DNA of 64,000 bases from positions 124,001 through 188,000 of the forward strand of contig NZ_JALJZX010000001.1 in assembly GCF_024171485.1 (NCBI RefSeq), given 5' to 3'. The notes below the pieces were generated by a model. That model did no database searches. It was not told the origin of the DNA and saw only the letters and a program-made list of their open reading frames with translations. This stretch comes from Chryseobacterium sp. HSC-36S06. Lineage in GTDB: Bacteria > Bacteroidota > Bacteroidia > Flavobacteriales > Weeksellaceae. This document shows, one piece after another, positions 41,970 through 51,600 of this stretch (its first letter is position 1; each line of letters begins with the position of its first letter). The translations under genes and the position numbers were made by a program.

Positions 41970-43544
41970 ATGATTAAAGCAGATGTACTGGTCATTGGCT
42001 CCGGAATTTCGGGGCTTTCCTACGCGATAAAAGTCTCTGAAAAAATGCCCGAAGCCAAAATCATCATTGTCACCAAAGCCGATGAAGACGAAAGCAATAC
42101 AAAGTACGCACAGGGCGGACTTGCCGTGGTAACCGATTTTGACAACGACAATTTCCAGAAACATATTGACGATACCATGCGAGCCGGCGACGGTGAAAAT
42201 AAAAGAAATGTGGTTGAAATGGTCATCAAAGAAGGTCCCGCGAGATTCCAGGAACTGGTGAACTGGGGTACGAACTTCGATATGGAAACAGGCGGCGACT
42301 TCAAACTGGGGCGTGAAGGCGGACATACCGAAAACCGAATTGTGCATCACAAAGACATCACCGGCGCCGAAATAGAACGCGCACTTCTGGAAACCATTAA
42401 AAAATCACCTAACATCGAAATGCTGGCGCACCATTATGTCGTGGATTTAATCACGCAGCATCATGTTCCGGGAAAAGAACTCAACACAGAAAATATTTCC
42501 TGTTACGGCGCTTATATTTTGGATGAGAAAGAAAAGAAAATCAAGAAAATTACCGCAAAAATAACACTCGTGGCCACCGGAGGAGCAGGTCATGTTTATA
42601 AAAACACTACCAATCCCGTAATTGCTACAGGCGACGGAATTGCCTTTGTACACCGAGCCCGCGGCAAGGTTTCGAACATGCAGTATTATCAGTTTCACCC
42701 AACTGCTTTGTATTCAAAAAGAGACGGAATGTTGTTTCTGATTTCGGAAGCGGTGCGTGGTGACGGTGCGAAACTCCGGACCAAAAACGGAGAAAAATTC
42801 ATGCAGAAATATGATGAGCGCGAAGAATTGGCCTCCCGTGACATTGTTGCCAGAGCTATTGACAATGAGTTAAAAATCTCTGGAGACGAGTATGTCGGTT
42901 TAGATTGCCGCGAAATGGATCATGAAAAATTCAAAGAACATTTCCCAAATATTTATCAGAAATGCCTCAACGAAGGTATTGATCCTTTTAAACAACTGAT
43001 TCCCGTAGTTCCGGCCTGCCACTATCTGATGGGCGGAATAGAAACAGACATGAACGGGCAAAGCTCTATTAAAAATCTTTTTGCCGTAGGCGAATGTACC
43101 AATTCCGGTCTTCACGGCGCAAACCGTTTAGCATCAAACTCTTTATTGGAAGGAATGGTTTTCGGTCACAATGCTGCGTTGCAAACGGTAGAACTTTTAA
43201 ATATCAATGATTTTAATTTTGATGACTTAAAGGCGGTTCCTGAATGGAATGAAGAAGGCATGAAAATGATGGACGAAATGGTACTGGTTTCTTATCTGCG
43301 CCGCCAGCTTCAGGAAATGATGAGCGATTTGGTAAGCATCGTGCGAAGCAACGAACGCCTGGAACTTGCCAGAAAAAAACAACGCGAAATTTTCGATGCG
43401 GTAACCGAACTTTACAACTACTCTATCATGTCGCCGCAACTTTCAGAACTTCGAAATCTGGTGAATATTTCTTACCTCATCATCAAGCATTCTATCGCGA
43501 TGAAGGAGAATAAAGGCGCGTTTTTCAACAAAGATCTGGTATAA
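41970..43544 (+). CDS. nadB: L-aspartate oxidase
   Basis: NadB oxidises aspartate to iminoaspartate, the first step of de novo NAD synthesis. The FAD motif is VLVIGSGISGLSYAIK (about 5-20), followed by the QGGL segment, HHKDITGAEIERALL, YYQFHPTAL and NSLLEGMVFGHNAA. At 524 residues it is the normal length. nadC follows after 40 nt. The partner nadA is not in the window. Confidence 0.95.
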   Translation: MIKADVLVIGSGISGLSYAIKVSEKMPEAKIIIVTKADEDESNTKYAQGGLAVVTDFDNDNFQKHIDDTMRAGDGENKRNVVEMVIKEGPARFQELVNWGTNFDMETGGDFKLGREGGHTENRIVHHKDITGAEIERALLETIKKSPNIEMLAHHYVVDLITQHHVPGKELNTENISCYGAYILDEKEKKIKKITAKITLVATGGAGHVYKNTTNPVIATGDGIAFVHRARGKVSNMQYYQFHPTALYSKRDGMLFLISEAVRGDGAKLRTKNGEKFMQKYDEREELASRDIVARAIDNELKISGDEYVGLDCREMDHEKFKEHFPNIYQKCLNEGIDPFKQLIPVVPACHYLMGGIETDMNGQSSIKNLFAVGECTNSGLHGANRLASNSLLEGMVFGHNAALQTVELLNINDFNFDDLKAVPEWNEEGMKMMDEMVLVSYLRRQLQEMMSDLVSIVRSNERLELARKKQREIFDAVTELYNYSIMSPQLSELRNLVNISYLIIKHSIAMKENKGAFFNKDLV

Positions 43545-43584
43545 AACAACTTAAAATTGGCTGATTAGCCTTAAAAAATAAAAC

Positions 43585-44445
43585 ATGAAAAGACCTCCAT
43601 ACGTAACTGATAAAGCCTTAAAACAATTCATAAAATCTGCCCTGGAGGAAGATATTCAAGACGGAGACCACTCCACTCTTTCTACAATTCCTGGAAACCT
43701 GGAGCAGAAAGCCAAACTTTTAATCAAAGAAAACTGTATTCTTGCGGGAGTGGAACTGGCAGAAATCATTTTCAAGCAGTTTGATAAAAATCTAAAAATT
43801 GAGGTACTGATCAAAGATGGGGAATCCGCAAAAGCCGGCGACGTCGCTTTTTATGTAACAGGAAGTGCACGCTCAATTCTTTCAACGGAAAGATTAGTTT
43901 TGAACTGTATGCAGCGGATGAGCGGGATTGCGACTCTTACTCACGATTGGGACTCCAGATTATTGGGAACCAAAACCAAACTGCTAGATACCCGAAAAAC
44001 AACGCCCAACTTCCGGATTTGTGAGAAATGGGCTGTGGCTATTGGCGGCGGAACCAATCACAGATATGGTTTGTACGATATGATAATGTTGAAAGATAAT
44101 CACATTGATTATAACGGCAGCATTAAGAATGCGGTGAAAATGGCCAAAGAGTACATTAAAGCCAACAAAAAGAAGCTGAAAATAGAAGTTGAAACACGAA
44201 ACCTGCAGGAAGTGGAGGAAGCTCTGGAATCAGGTGCTGATCGTATTATGCTGGATAATATGGATAGCCAGACCATGAAAAAAGCAGTAAAGCTGATTGG
44301 CAGTAAATGCGAGAGTGAAGCTTCAGGCGGAATCACGCGCGACATGTTGAAAGAAGTTGCTGCTACAGGTGTAGATTTTATATCTGCTGGCGCTTTAACT
44401 CACTCTGCAGCAAATATCGACCTGAGCCTGAAGGCGGTAAAATAA
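43585..44445 (+). CDS. nadC: Nicotinate-nucleotide pyrophosphorylase (quinolinate phosphoribosyltransferase)
   Basis: NadC converts quinolinate and PRPP to nicotinate mononucleotide. The 286-residue protein has LLDTRKTTPNFR (about 132-143), LKDNHIDYNG, and SGADRIMLDNM, with EASGGITRDML near the end. It follows nadB and is closed by the strong terminator at 44532. Confidence 0.95.
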   Translation: MKRPPYVTDKALKQFIKSALEEDIQDGDHSTLSTIPGNLEQKAKLLIKENCILAGVELAEIIFKQFDKNLKIEVLIKDGESAKAGDVAFYVTGSARSILSTERLVLNCMQRMSGIATLTHDWDSRLLGTKTKLLDTRKTTPNFRICEKWAVAIGGGTNHRYGLYDMIMLKDNHIDYNGSIKNAVKMAKEYIKANKKKLKIEVETRNLQEVEEALESGADRIMLDNMDSQTMKKAVKLIGSKCESEASGGITRDMLKEVAATGVDFISAGALTHSAANIDLSLKAVK

Positions 44446-44531
44446 TTGTCAAATTAATGGTTTTATAGGAATTATTACACATAGTACGCAAAGAATAATA
44501 TTTTAAAAACATACCGCTTAAAAAATTTAAT

Positions 44532-44563
44532 ACGCTGTATCCCTGTTGGATACAGCGTTTTTT
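44532..44563 (+). terminator. Strong terminator after nadC
   Basis: ACGCTGTATCC at 44532-44542 pairs perfectly with GGATACAGCGT at 44548-44558 around a CTGTT loop, followed by six Ts. Confidence 0.92.
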
Positions 44564-44660
44564 AACAAAATTTTAAAATTTAACACATCCGTAATAAAAG
44601 TTCCAATTTTTTTAACGATTTTTGCGCCATCTAAATTTAAAAAAAGTATAAATTTTATCT

Positions 44661-47600
44661 ATGAGAAGTAACACTTTAAAGAAGACCGTGTTAATCGCTG
44701 CTATCGCATTTTGCGGCTACGGAACTGTGCATGCACAGGTTACCACAAGTAACATGACCGGAGTTGTAACTACCGCTGATGGTAAGGCAAGCTCGGGCGC
44801 AACTATTAAAGCAACGCACATGCCGTCGGGTACTGTGTACTCAGCCAACGCAAATGCTGCAGGCAACTTTAACTTACCAAACATGCGTGTTGGTGGTCCT
44901 TACAGAGTAGAAATTACTTATGCAGGCCAAGCTCCGCAAGTGTATGAGGATCTGTATCTGGAATTGGGCCAGCCTTTCGTGCTGAACCCTATTGTAGGTG
45001 AAACCAAAACAACTGACATTGCAGAAGTATTGATCACTGGTGCGGGAAGAGCCAACGTGAACAAAACTGGAGCTGCGACAAACGTAGGCCAGAAGCAAAT
45101 TCAGGATTTGCCGCAAGCAAACAGAAGTATCACTGAGTTTACAAGACTTACTCCTCAGGCAAACGGCAACTCATTTGCAGGCCGTGACGCACGTTACAAC
45201 AACCTTCAAATTGATGGTGCAAACTTCAACAATGGTTTCGGATTAAGTTCAAGCCCTATCCCGGGAGGTAATTCACAGCCAATTTCTTTGGATGCAATTC
45301 AGGAAATCAGCGTAAATATCGCTCCTTTTGATGTTACACAGTCTGGTTTTACCGGAGCTGGAATTAACGCGGTTACCAAATCAGGAACCAACAAATTCCA
45401 CGGATCACTTTACGGTTACTATAATGGTAAAGAACTTAACGGATGGAAAATTAACGGGAATGACATTGAAAAAGTTTCCGGAGCACAGGTTACCAATGGT
45501 TTCACAGTAGGTGGACCTATCGTTCAAAATAAATTGTTCTTCTTTATCAGTGCTGAAAGAGAAACATCAACCGGTGCGAACGCATCTGGAGCTAACCTTT
45601 GGAAGGCTTCTCAGAATGGAGTTTCTGATCCTGCAAACAATATTTCAAGAGTTAAGGAATCTGATCTTATCGCGGTAAGAAATCACCTTATCAACAGATG
45701 GGGTTACGATCCGGGAAGATATCAGGGATATGCAAACGAAGCTGAACAGCAGGGCGATAAATTTCTTGCGCGTTTAGACTGGAACATCAGTGATCAGCAT
45801 AAATTTGCGATCCGTTACAACATTCTTAACGGAACATCGATGCAGGTTGCAAACGGAAATTCTGGACCTTCACCACGTTCAACATGGAACCGTGTAAGTG
45901 ACAGAGCAATGACTTTCGAAAACGGAAACTATGGTTTCGAAAACAAAGTATCTTCACTAACTGCTGAATTAAACTCTACTTTTAATTCTAACCTTTCGAA
46001 TAAATTATTATTTACTTACTCGAAAATTCAGGATTTAAGATCTACCCCATCAGATACTCTTTTCCCTTTTGTTGATATCTGGGATGGATCTGCAAATGGT
46101 GGTAACTATATCAGTTTCGGTACTGAGCTTTTCTCTTACCTGAACGATGTAGTTAACGACAACTTCTCAATCACAAATAACCTGACTTACAATGCAGGGA
46201 AACACACTTTAACAGGTGGTGTTGCGTACGAAATGCAGAAGTTTGGTAACTCATACACCCGTATGGGAACCGGTTACTACCGATACGCTTCGGTAGCAGA
46301 CTTCCTTACAACAGGTACTGCAAACGAAGTTGCACCAATCATGTTTGGTCTTACTTATCCGTATGCTAATCAGGACACTTACGCAAGAGTAAACTTCGGT
46401 TTAGGATCTGCTTATGTACAGGACAGAGTAGCAGTTAACGATAAATTCAACTTTACAGTAGGGGTAAGAGCAGAGCTTCCGTTCTATCTTAACGACCTTA
46501 CTGCAAACCCATCTATCGACGCACTGGATTTGCTTGACAAAAACGGTAACGTGACGAAATATTCATCAGGAAGCTGGCCAAAATCCCGCGTAATGATTTC
46601 ACCACGTTTAGGATTCAATTATGATGTAATGGGAGACCGTTCATTAACGATCCGTGGAGGAAGCGGTGTATTTTCGGGACGTGTACCTTTTGTTTGGTTA
46701 ACTAACATGCCAACCAACGCAGGTGTACTTCAGAATACGATTGAACCGGGATCTTACGCACAGGTTGCAGGATGGATTAACAATGTTACCTTCCAGCCAC
46801 AGGATATTTATTATCACCTGAACAATGTTCCTGCAGGAGCTGAGAATGTTTTCATAACGAGTCCAAAAGCAGGTGCGCCATCTTCTTTCTCTCTTGTTGA
46901 TCAGGATTTCAAAATGCCGTCTGTATGGAGATCAAGTTTAGGTATTGATTATAAAGTACCAAACTCGCCCTTAACACTTACTACTGATATTCTTTACACT
47001 AAAGATATCAACGCGGTATTCCAGTTTGGAGCGAACAGAAAAGCATCAACGGAAAAAATGACTTATGCAGACCGTGTTTACTATCCAAATGCTGGCTCTT
47101 ATACCTACAACTCTGCGATCGGCGCAAACAGTGCGACGATTCTTACGAATACAGATACCAAGGGATATGCATTTTCTGCAACTTTCGGAGCTCAGATGAG
47201 ACCTTGGAAAGGACTTTCCGGATCCGCGTTCTACACTTATTCCAAAGCTGAGGAAGTTTCATCTAACTCAGGATCAAACGCATCTTCATCTTGGTTAGGT
47301 TCTCCAACAGTGGATTCTCCGAACCAGGATTTCTTAAGTATCTCTAATTACGCAGTTCCACACAGAGTTGTTGCTAATGTAACTTACGAGATTAAGCAAA
47401 CAGGTACAACAATTGGTGCTTACTATTCAGGAGCTCACCAGGGAAGATATTCTTATTATTACTCGAATGATGTGAACGGAGACGGAATCGCAAATGATTT
47501 GCTTTACCTTCCGACTTCTACCGCTGATATGAACTTTGCCAATATTACTACAGGAAGTGGTGCAAATACTACCGTTCTGTTCACGGCAGATCAGCAGAGG

Positions 47601-47993
47601 GCAGCATTCGACAAGTTCATTAAAGACAATGATTTGGAAGGATACAGAGGACAGATCTTACCAAGAAACGAGTTCCTTATGCCTTGGTTAAACCGTGTTG
47701 ATATCCGTTTGACTCAGAATTTGTTTAGTGATATGGTTCAGAAAGGAGATAAAATTCAACTTTCTTTAGATATCCTGAACTTTGGTAATATGCTGAACTC
47801 CGATTGGGGAATTCAGGATCAGAACGTAAGTTCTTATGGTGCTGCAATACTTGGCCGATCCGGAGCATTATCTCCAAACCCAACATTCCAGATGTTAAGA
47901 AGCGGTAACGACTTGGTTACTTCTCCTAACAGACCTGCTAGTTCAAGATTTACGACTTGGTCTGCAATGTTCGGTATGAAGTATTCATTCTAA
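44661..47993 (+). CDS. Oar-like TonB-dependent outer membrane receptor
   Basis: The 1110-residue protein has a signal peptide (ending VHAQ, about residue 26), an N-terminal carboxypeptidase-regulatory-like domain (MTGVVTTADGKASSGATIKA, about 33-52), a plug domain (IQDLPQANRSITEFTRLTPQ) and a long barrel ending RFTTWSAMFGMKYSF with a terminal Phe. It resembles Oar and related SusC-like receptors of Bacteroidota. No SusD partner adjoins it. The cargo is unknown. A terminator follows at 48028. Confidence 0.93.
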   Translation: MRSNTLKKTVLIAAIAFCGYGTVHAQVTTSNMTGVVTTADGKASSGATIKATHMPSGTVYSANANAAGNFNLPNMRVGGPYRVEITYAGQAPQVYEDLYLELGQPFVLNPIVGETKTTDIAEVLITGAGRANVNKTGAATNVGQKQIQDLPQANRSITEFTRLTPQANGNSFAGRDARYNNLQIDGANFNNGFGLSSSPIPGGNSQPISLDAIQEISVNIAPFDVTQSGFTGAGINAVTKSGTNKFHGSLYGYYNGKELNGWKINGNDIEKVSGAQVTNGFTVGGPIVQNKLFFFISAERETSTGANASGANLWKASQNGVSDPANNISRVKESDLIAVRNHLINRWGYDPGRYQGYANEAEQQGDKFLARLDWNISDQHKFAIRYNILNGTSMQVANGNSGPSPRSTWNRVSDRAMTFENGNYGFENKVSSLTAELNSTFNSNLSNKLLFTYSKIQDLRSTPSDTLFPFVDIWDGSANGGNYISFGTELFSYLNDVVNDNFSITNNLTYNAGKHTLTGGVAYEMQKFGNSYTRMGTGYYRYASVADFLTTGTANEVAPIMFGLTYPYANQDTYARVNFGLGSAYVQDRVAVNDKFNFTVGVRAELPFYLNDLTANPSIDALDLLDKNGNVTKYSSGSWPKSRVMISPRLGFNYDVMGDRSLTIRGGSGVFSGRVPFVWLTNMPTNAGVLQNTIEPGSYAQVAGWINNVTFQPQDIYYHLNNVPAGAENVFITSPKAGAPSSFSLVDQDFKMPSVWRSSLGIDYKVPNSPLTLTTDILYTKDINAVFQFGANRKASTEKMTYADRVYYPNAGSYTYNSAIGANSATILTNTDTKGYAFSATFGAQMRPWKGLSGSAFYTYSKAEEVSSNSGSNASSSWLGSPTVDSPNQDFLSISNYAVPHRVVANVTYEIKQTGTTIGAYYSGAHQGRYSYYYSNDVNGDGIANDLLYLPTSTADMNFANITTGSGANTTVLFTADQQRAAFDKFIKDNDLEGYRGQILPRNEFLMPWLNRVDIRLTQNLFSDMVQKGDKIQLSLDILNFGNMLNSDWGIQDQNVSSYGAAILGRSGALSPNPTFQMLRSGNDLVTSPNRPASSRFTTWSAMFGMKYSF

Positions 47994-48027
47994 GAAACCT
48001 AGAGTTCTGAACTTTAGATTTGATATT

Positions 48028-48057
48028 AATCCCGACTTTATCGTCGGGATTTTTTTT
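48028..48057 (+). terminator. Intrinsic terminator after the Oar-like gene
   Basis: AATCCCGAC at 48028-48036 pairs with GTCGGGATT at 48043-48051 around TTTATC, followed by a run of eight Ts. The last T of the run is also the first base of the next -7 box. Confidence 0.9.
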
Positions 48058-48064
48058 ATATTTG
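48057..48064 (+). promoter_or_regulatory. -7 box for the 48088 gene and asd
   Basis: TATATTTG matches TAnnTTTG exactly and touches the T-run of the upstream terminator. The leader to the ATG at 48088 would be about 20 nt. Confidence 0.55.
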
Positions 48065-48087
48065 CAGTTAACTTATAAAAAAATATT

Positions 48088-48525
48088 ATGGATTTCAACA
48101 TCATGCTTCAGGCACACCGTGGTTTTGCTTATTTAATCCTGCTTTTGGCAGCTGTTTTTGTTGTGGCACTGCTCGTGACCATGTTCGGATATTCAGGTAA
48201 AATCTCCAAACTTTTAAGAAAATCTACGCTGTTCACGATGATCTTTTTCCATCTTCAGGCACTTATCGGACTGATCATGTTGTTCTTTTTCTCGCCAGGA
48301 TTCAAAGCCGCTACAGAAGCGGGAACGCTGATGAGCGATTCTACCGCAAGAAATACTTATGTTGAACACCCTTTTGCTATGATTGTAGCAGCGGTGCTTT
48401 TAACCATCCTCAATAAAAAATTCAAAACCAATGACACTATGAAGATGAGTTGGTTGATCATGGGGTTTGTAGCACTTGCATTTATGCTTTGGGCATTCCA
48501 GTGGCACCGACTTTTCGGGGCATAA
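48088..48525 (+). CDS. Four-span membrane protein, possibly heme-binding
   Basis: The 145-residue product has four hydrophobic segments (about 11-31, 46-70, 89-107 and 120-140). Histidines lie near membrane edges at H10 (AHRGFAY), H55 (FFHLQ), H93 (VEHPF) and H139 (QWHRL). Such placing recalls small cytochrome b-like membrane proteins, but no known family is assigned. It lies 33 nt before asd, so cotranscription is likely. Confidence 0.72.
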   Translation: MDFNIMLQAHRGFAYLILLLAAVFVVALLVTMFGYSGKISKLLRKSTLFTMIFFHLQALIGLIMLFFFSPGFKAATEAGTLMSDSTARNTYVEHPFAMIVAAVLLTILNKKFKTNDTMKMSWLIMGFVALAFMLWAFQWHRLFGA

Positions 48526-48558
48526 TTTATTATCAATTATCATTCATCAGATAAAAAA

Positions 48559-49551
48559 ATGAAAATAGCAGTTGTAGGCGCTACCGGAATGGTAGGTCAG
48601 GTAATGTTGAAGGTTTTGGAAGAAAGAAACTTCCCTGTAACAGAATTAATTCCTGTTGCATCAGAAAAATCCGTCGGAAAAAAAATCAGTTTCAAAGGGA
48701 AAGAATACGCCATCGTATCAATGCAGACCGCCATCGATATGAAGCCGGAAATCGCTCTGTTTTCAGCCGGCGGCACTACCTCTCTCGAGTTTGCCCCGAA
48801 ATTTGCCGAAGCCGGAACGACGGTAATCGACAATTCATCTGCTTTCAGAATGATGGAGGATAAAAAACTGGTCGTTCCCGAAATCAACGCAACTGAACTT
48901 ACGAAAGAGGATAAAATCATTGCTAATCCCAATTGCTCAACAATTCAGTTAGTGATGGTTCTTCATCCTCTGAATCTGAAATATGATTTGAAACGAGTAA
49001 TTGTTTCAACGTATCAATCTGTTACCGGAACCGGGAAAAATGCGGTTGATCAGCTGAATGCAGAAATTGCCGGAGACAGCAATGTTGGAAAAGTTTATCC
49101 TTACGAAATCTTCAAAAATGCGCTTCCGCAGTGTGATGTTTTTGCGGATGATGATTACACGAAAGAAGAAATAAAACTCATGACAGAACCCAAGAAAATC
49201 ATGGGCGATGATGGTTTTAACCTTTCGGCGACCGCGGTTCGGGTTCCCGTTCAGGGCGGACATTCGGAAAGTGTAAACATCGAGTTCGAAAATGAATTTG
49301 ATTTGGATGAGGTGCGCAGAATCCTTTCGGAAACACCTGGAATTGTAGTGATGGATGATGTATCGAACAAAATTTATCCTATGCCGCTGTATTCAGAGGG
49401 GAAAGATGAGGTTTTTGTCGGAAGAATCCGTCGGGACCGTTCGCAGCCCAATACGCTCAACATGTGGATTGTGGCAGATAACCTGCGAAAAGGCGCCGCC
49501 ACCAACGCAGTACAGATCGCCGAATATCTCTTAAAAAATCAATTGGTTTAA
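48559..49551 (+). CDS. asd: Aspartate-semialdehyde dehydrogenase
   Basis: Asd reduces aspartyl phosphate to aspartate semialdehyde, the branch point to lysine/diaminopimelate, threonine and methionine. The NADP motif is VVGATGMVGQV (5-15), the catalytic cysteine is C126 in NPNCSTIQ and the catalytic histidine is H235 in GGHSESV. The 330 residues are normal for the family. A terminator follows at 49556. Confidence 0.96.
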   Translation: MKIAVVGATGMVGQVMLKVLEERNFPVTELIPVASEKSVGKKISFKGKEYAIVSMQTAIDMKPEIALFSAGGTTSLEFAPKFAEAGTTVIDNSSAFRMMEDKKLVVPEINATELTKEDKIIANPNCSTIQLVMVLHPLNLKYDLKRVIVSTYQSVTGTGKNAVDQLNAEIAGDSNVGKVYPYEIFKNALPQCDVFADDDYTKEEIKLMTEPKKIMGDDGFNLSATAVRVPVQGGHSESVNIEFENEFDLDEVRRILSETPGIVVMDDVSNKIYPMPLYSEGKDEVFVGRIRRDRSQPNTLNMWIVADNLRKGAATNAVQIAEYLLKNQLV

Positions 49552-49555
49552 TATA

Positions 49556-49583
49556 AATGCTCACAGTAAGTGAGCATTTTTTT
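49556..49583 (+). terminator. Intrinsic terminator after asd
   Basis: AATGCTCAC at 49556-49564 pairs perfectly with GTGAGCATT at 49570-49578 around AGTAA, followed by Ts to 49583. Confidence 0.92.
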
Positions 49584-49631
49584 ATTATTAGATGCCTGAA
49601 ACATTATTAATTAATTTAATCGAACATTGCA

Positions 49632-50630
49632 GTGGAAACTCAAAATTCATCACAGACTAATTTTACATTTCAGAAAACTGTTGCCATTGTAGGAATCGGT
49701 CTGTTTATAGGAAAATTAATTGCGTGGCATCTAACCAATTCTGATGCGGTATTTTCCGACGCGATGGAAAGTATCGTGAATATTATTGCAGGATTCATGG
49801 GTCTATATTCGTTGTATCTCGCGGCAAAACCTAAAGATATTGATCATCCATACGGTCATGGAAAAGTTGAATTCGTGACTTCCGGAATTGAAGGCGCGCT
49901 TATCATCTTTGCCGGAGTGATCATCATCGTTCAGGCCATAGATTCGCTTCTTCACGGCAATATCCCGAAAAAACTGGATTGGGGAATGCTCATTATTGCG
50001 GCTACTGCAGCCATTAATTATCTGATGGGTTACATTTCAGTGAAAAAGGGAATTCAGCAAAACTCATTAGTCCTGCAAAGTTCAGGGAAACATTTACAAA
50101 GTGATACGATTACAACGTTGGGCGTGGTGATAAGTTTGGTTCTCGTCTATTTTACAAAGATTTATTGGATCGATGCTGTTGTAGCGCTGATATTCGGCGG
50201 TTATATCATCTTCATCGGTTACAAAATCATCAGAAAAGCGTTAAGTGGAATTATGGACGAAGCAGACCAGGACATGCTCGCCAGCCTTGCCAAAATTTTG
50301 AACGACAACAGAAAACGCGAATGGATTGATATTCATAATACCCGCATTCAACAGCACGGCAGCGGGCTTCATATCGATGCACATTTAACATTGCCGTGGT
50401 ATTTTGAGCTGAGAAAAGCTCATGAAGAAATGGAAGAAACCTATAAATTAATCGCAGAAAATTCCAGCCGGGCGATTGAATTTAATTTCCATTTAGATGA
50501 CTGTAAGGCTTTCTCATGTGAAATCTGCCAGCTTTCCGAATGCAAAGTTCGTCAGCGACCTTTTGTGAAGAAAATTGAGTGGGACGAAAATAATATTTCC
50601 CAGGTCGAGAAACACGACGTGAATACCTAA
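49632..50630 (+). CDS. Cation diffusion facilitator metal transporter
   Basis: The 332-residue protein has six membrane segments with metal-site residues in SDAVFSDAMES (second span) and DHPYGHGKVE (loop), as in zinc/iron/cobalt CDF proteins. After the cytoplasmic dimerisation domain a cysteine-rich tail follows (CKAFSCEICQLSEC, near residues 295-310). That tail is not part of the minimal family and may bind metal. The start is a GTG. The stop codon shares CTAA with the convergent gene at 50627. Confidence 0.9.
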   Translation: METQNSSQTNFTFQKTVAIVGIGLFIGKLIAWHLTNSDAVFSDAMESIVNIIAGFMGLYSLYLAAKPKDIDHPYGHGKVEFVTSGIEGALIIFAGVIIIVQAIDSLLHGNIPKKLDWGMLIIAATAAINYLMGYISVKKGIQQNSLVLQSSGKHLQSDTITTLGVVISLVLVYFTKIYWIDAVVALIFGGYIIFIGYKIIRKALSGIMDEADQDMLASLAKILNDNRKREWIDIHNTRIQQHGSGLHIDAHLTLPWYFELRKAHEEMEETYKLIAENSSRAIEFNFHLDDCKAFSCEICQLSECKVRQRPFVKKIEWDENNISQVEKHDVNT

Positions 50631-51067
50631 TTCTTCACCTTCTTCAACAACTGTTTTCTGTAGTAAAATAATGGAATGATGAGCAGCAAAATTAATGGCT
50701 GAATCACGAATCTCCGCATGTAAAAAGAGAAAAGGTAGCCGATTTCGAATTTTGTATGAATGCAGTAAAGGTAAATCGGAAAAGTAATCGCAAAAACCAG
50801 CACCATTAAAACAACCGCCTGCATCGTGTATTCTTTATTTTTAAAGATAAAATGAACAATTAAAGCTGATAAAGCGAGGTTCAGCAAAAACCTGAAAATA
50901 TAATTAATAATCAATTTCGACCATTCGAAATCCGGGAACTGTGCATTTTTATCTGCTGCATGAAAATAACTCAGAAAAGGATCATAGAAAAGAGATTCCT
51001 CTACCATTCTCACTCCAATTAATCCAAAAATTCCGAGAATGATGAGTAAAATTCTAAGCACTTTCAT
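50627..51067 (-). CDS. Exosortase F system-associated membrane protein
   Basis: The 146-residue protein has about four membrane segments, starting MKVLRILLIILGIFGLIGVRM, with a conserved-looking FYDPFLSYFH after the first. It overlaps xrtF by 14 nt, and I identify it as the usual XrtF partner by position and topology. Its biochemical role is unknown. It also shares its stop region with the CDF gene. Confidence 0.8.
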   Translation of the reverse strand: MKVLRILLIILGIFGLIGVRMVEESLFYDPFLSYFHAADKNAQFPDFEWSKLIINYIFRFLLNLALSALIVHFIFKNKEYTMQAVVLMVLVFAITFPIYLYCIHTKFEIGYLFSFYMRRFVIQPLILLLIIPLFYYRKQLLKKVKN

Positions 51068-51596
51068 CTACAGGATCTTTTAGTGCAAAAAACTTAATCC
51101 AGATCAGCCAGAGCAAAACCACGCTGCCATAAATAATTGCAGGGAAAAGATAATCGTGTCCGATTTTAGAATATTGCGGCCATTCAACCAAAAGAATATT
51201 CAGACCTGCAATTCGAAGTACATTGATGATGTGAAGGAAAACAAAACCCAACCCCGCAAAAACAAACGTCTTGATTCCCTGATAAAAAGCAAAAATAAAG
51301 GCCAGGAATAAGACCATCACCGAAATCGCGTTACAGCCTTCTACCATGCGAGAAACATATCTGCCGCTAACGTAAAACCAATCTGTCTCCTGCTCGGGTT
51401 TGCCAGGCACGATTTGAGTCTGGTAACCAAAAAAATCCTGTACAAACGCCGCCTGATCAGCAACCCATTCCGAGACGGGATCCAAACCCATACTTTTGAA
51501 CTGGTTCAGGTAAAACTGATAAGCCAAAACCATCACCACATACAGGATGACGAAGCGTAGCAGGATTTTCAGAACAGGCTTGAAATCATTGAACAT
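51054..51596 (-). CDS. xrtF: Exosortase F
   Basis: Exosortases are membrane proteases/transpeptidases that process proteins bearing a short C-terminal sorting tail. The 180-residue protein has several membrane segments and the presumed catalytic triad C88 (VEGCNAIS), R128 (NVLRIAGL) and H147 (KIGHDYL). The short size and the adjoining partner gene match XrtF of Flavobacteriia. No obvious sorting-signal substrate gene is found next to it. A -7 box lies 4 nt upstream. Confidence 0.88.
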   Translation of the reverse strand: MFNDFKPVLKILLRFVILYVVMVLAYQFYLNQFKSMGLDPVSEWVADQAAFVQDFFGYQTQIVPGKPEQETDWFYVSGRYVSRMVEGCNAISVMVLFLAFIFAFYQGIKTFVFAGLGFVFLHIINVLRIAGLNILLVEWPQYSKIGHDYLFPAIIYGSVVLLWLIWIKFFALKDPVDESA

Positions 51597-51600
51597 ATTG

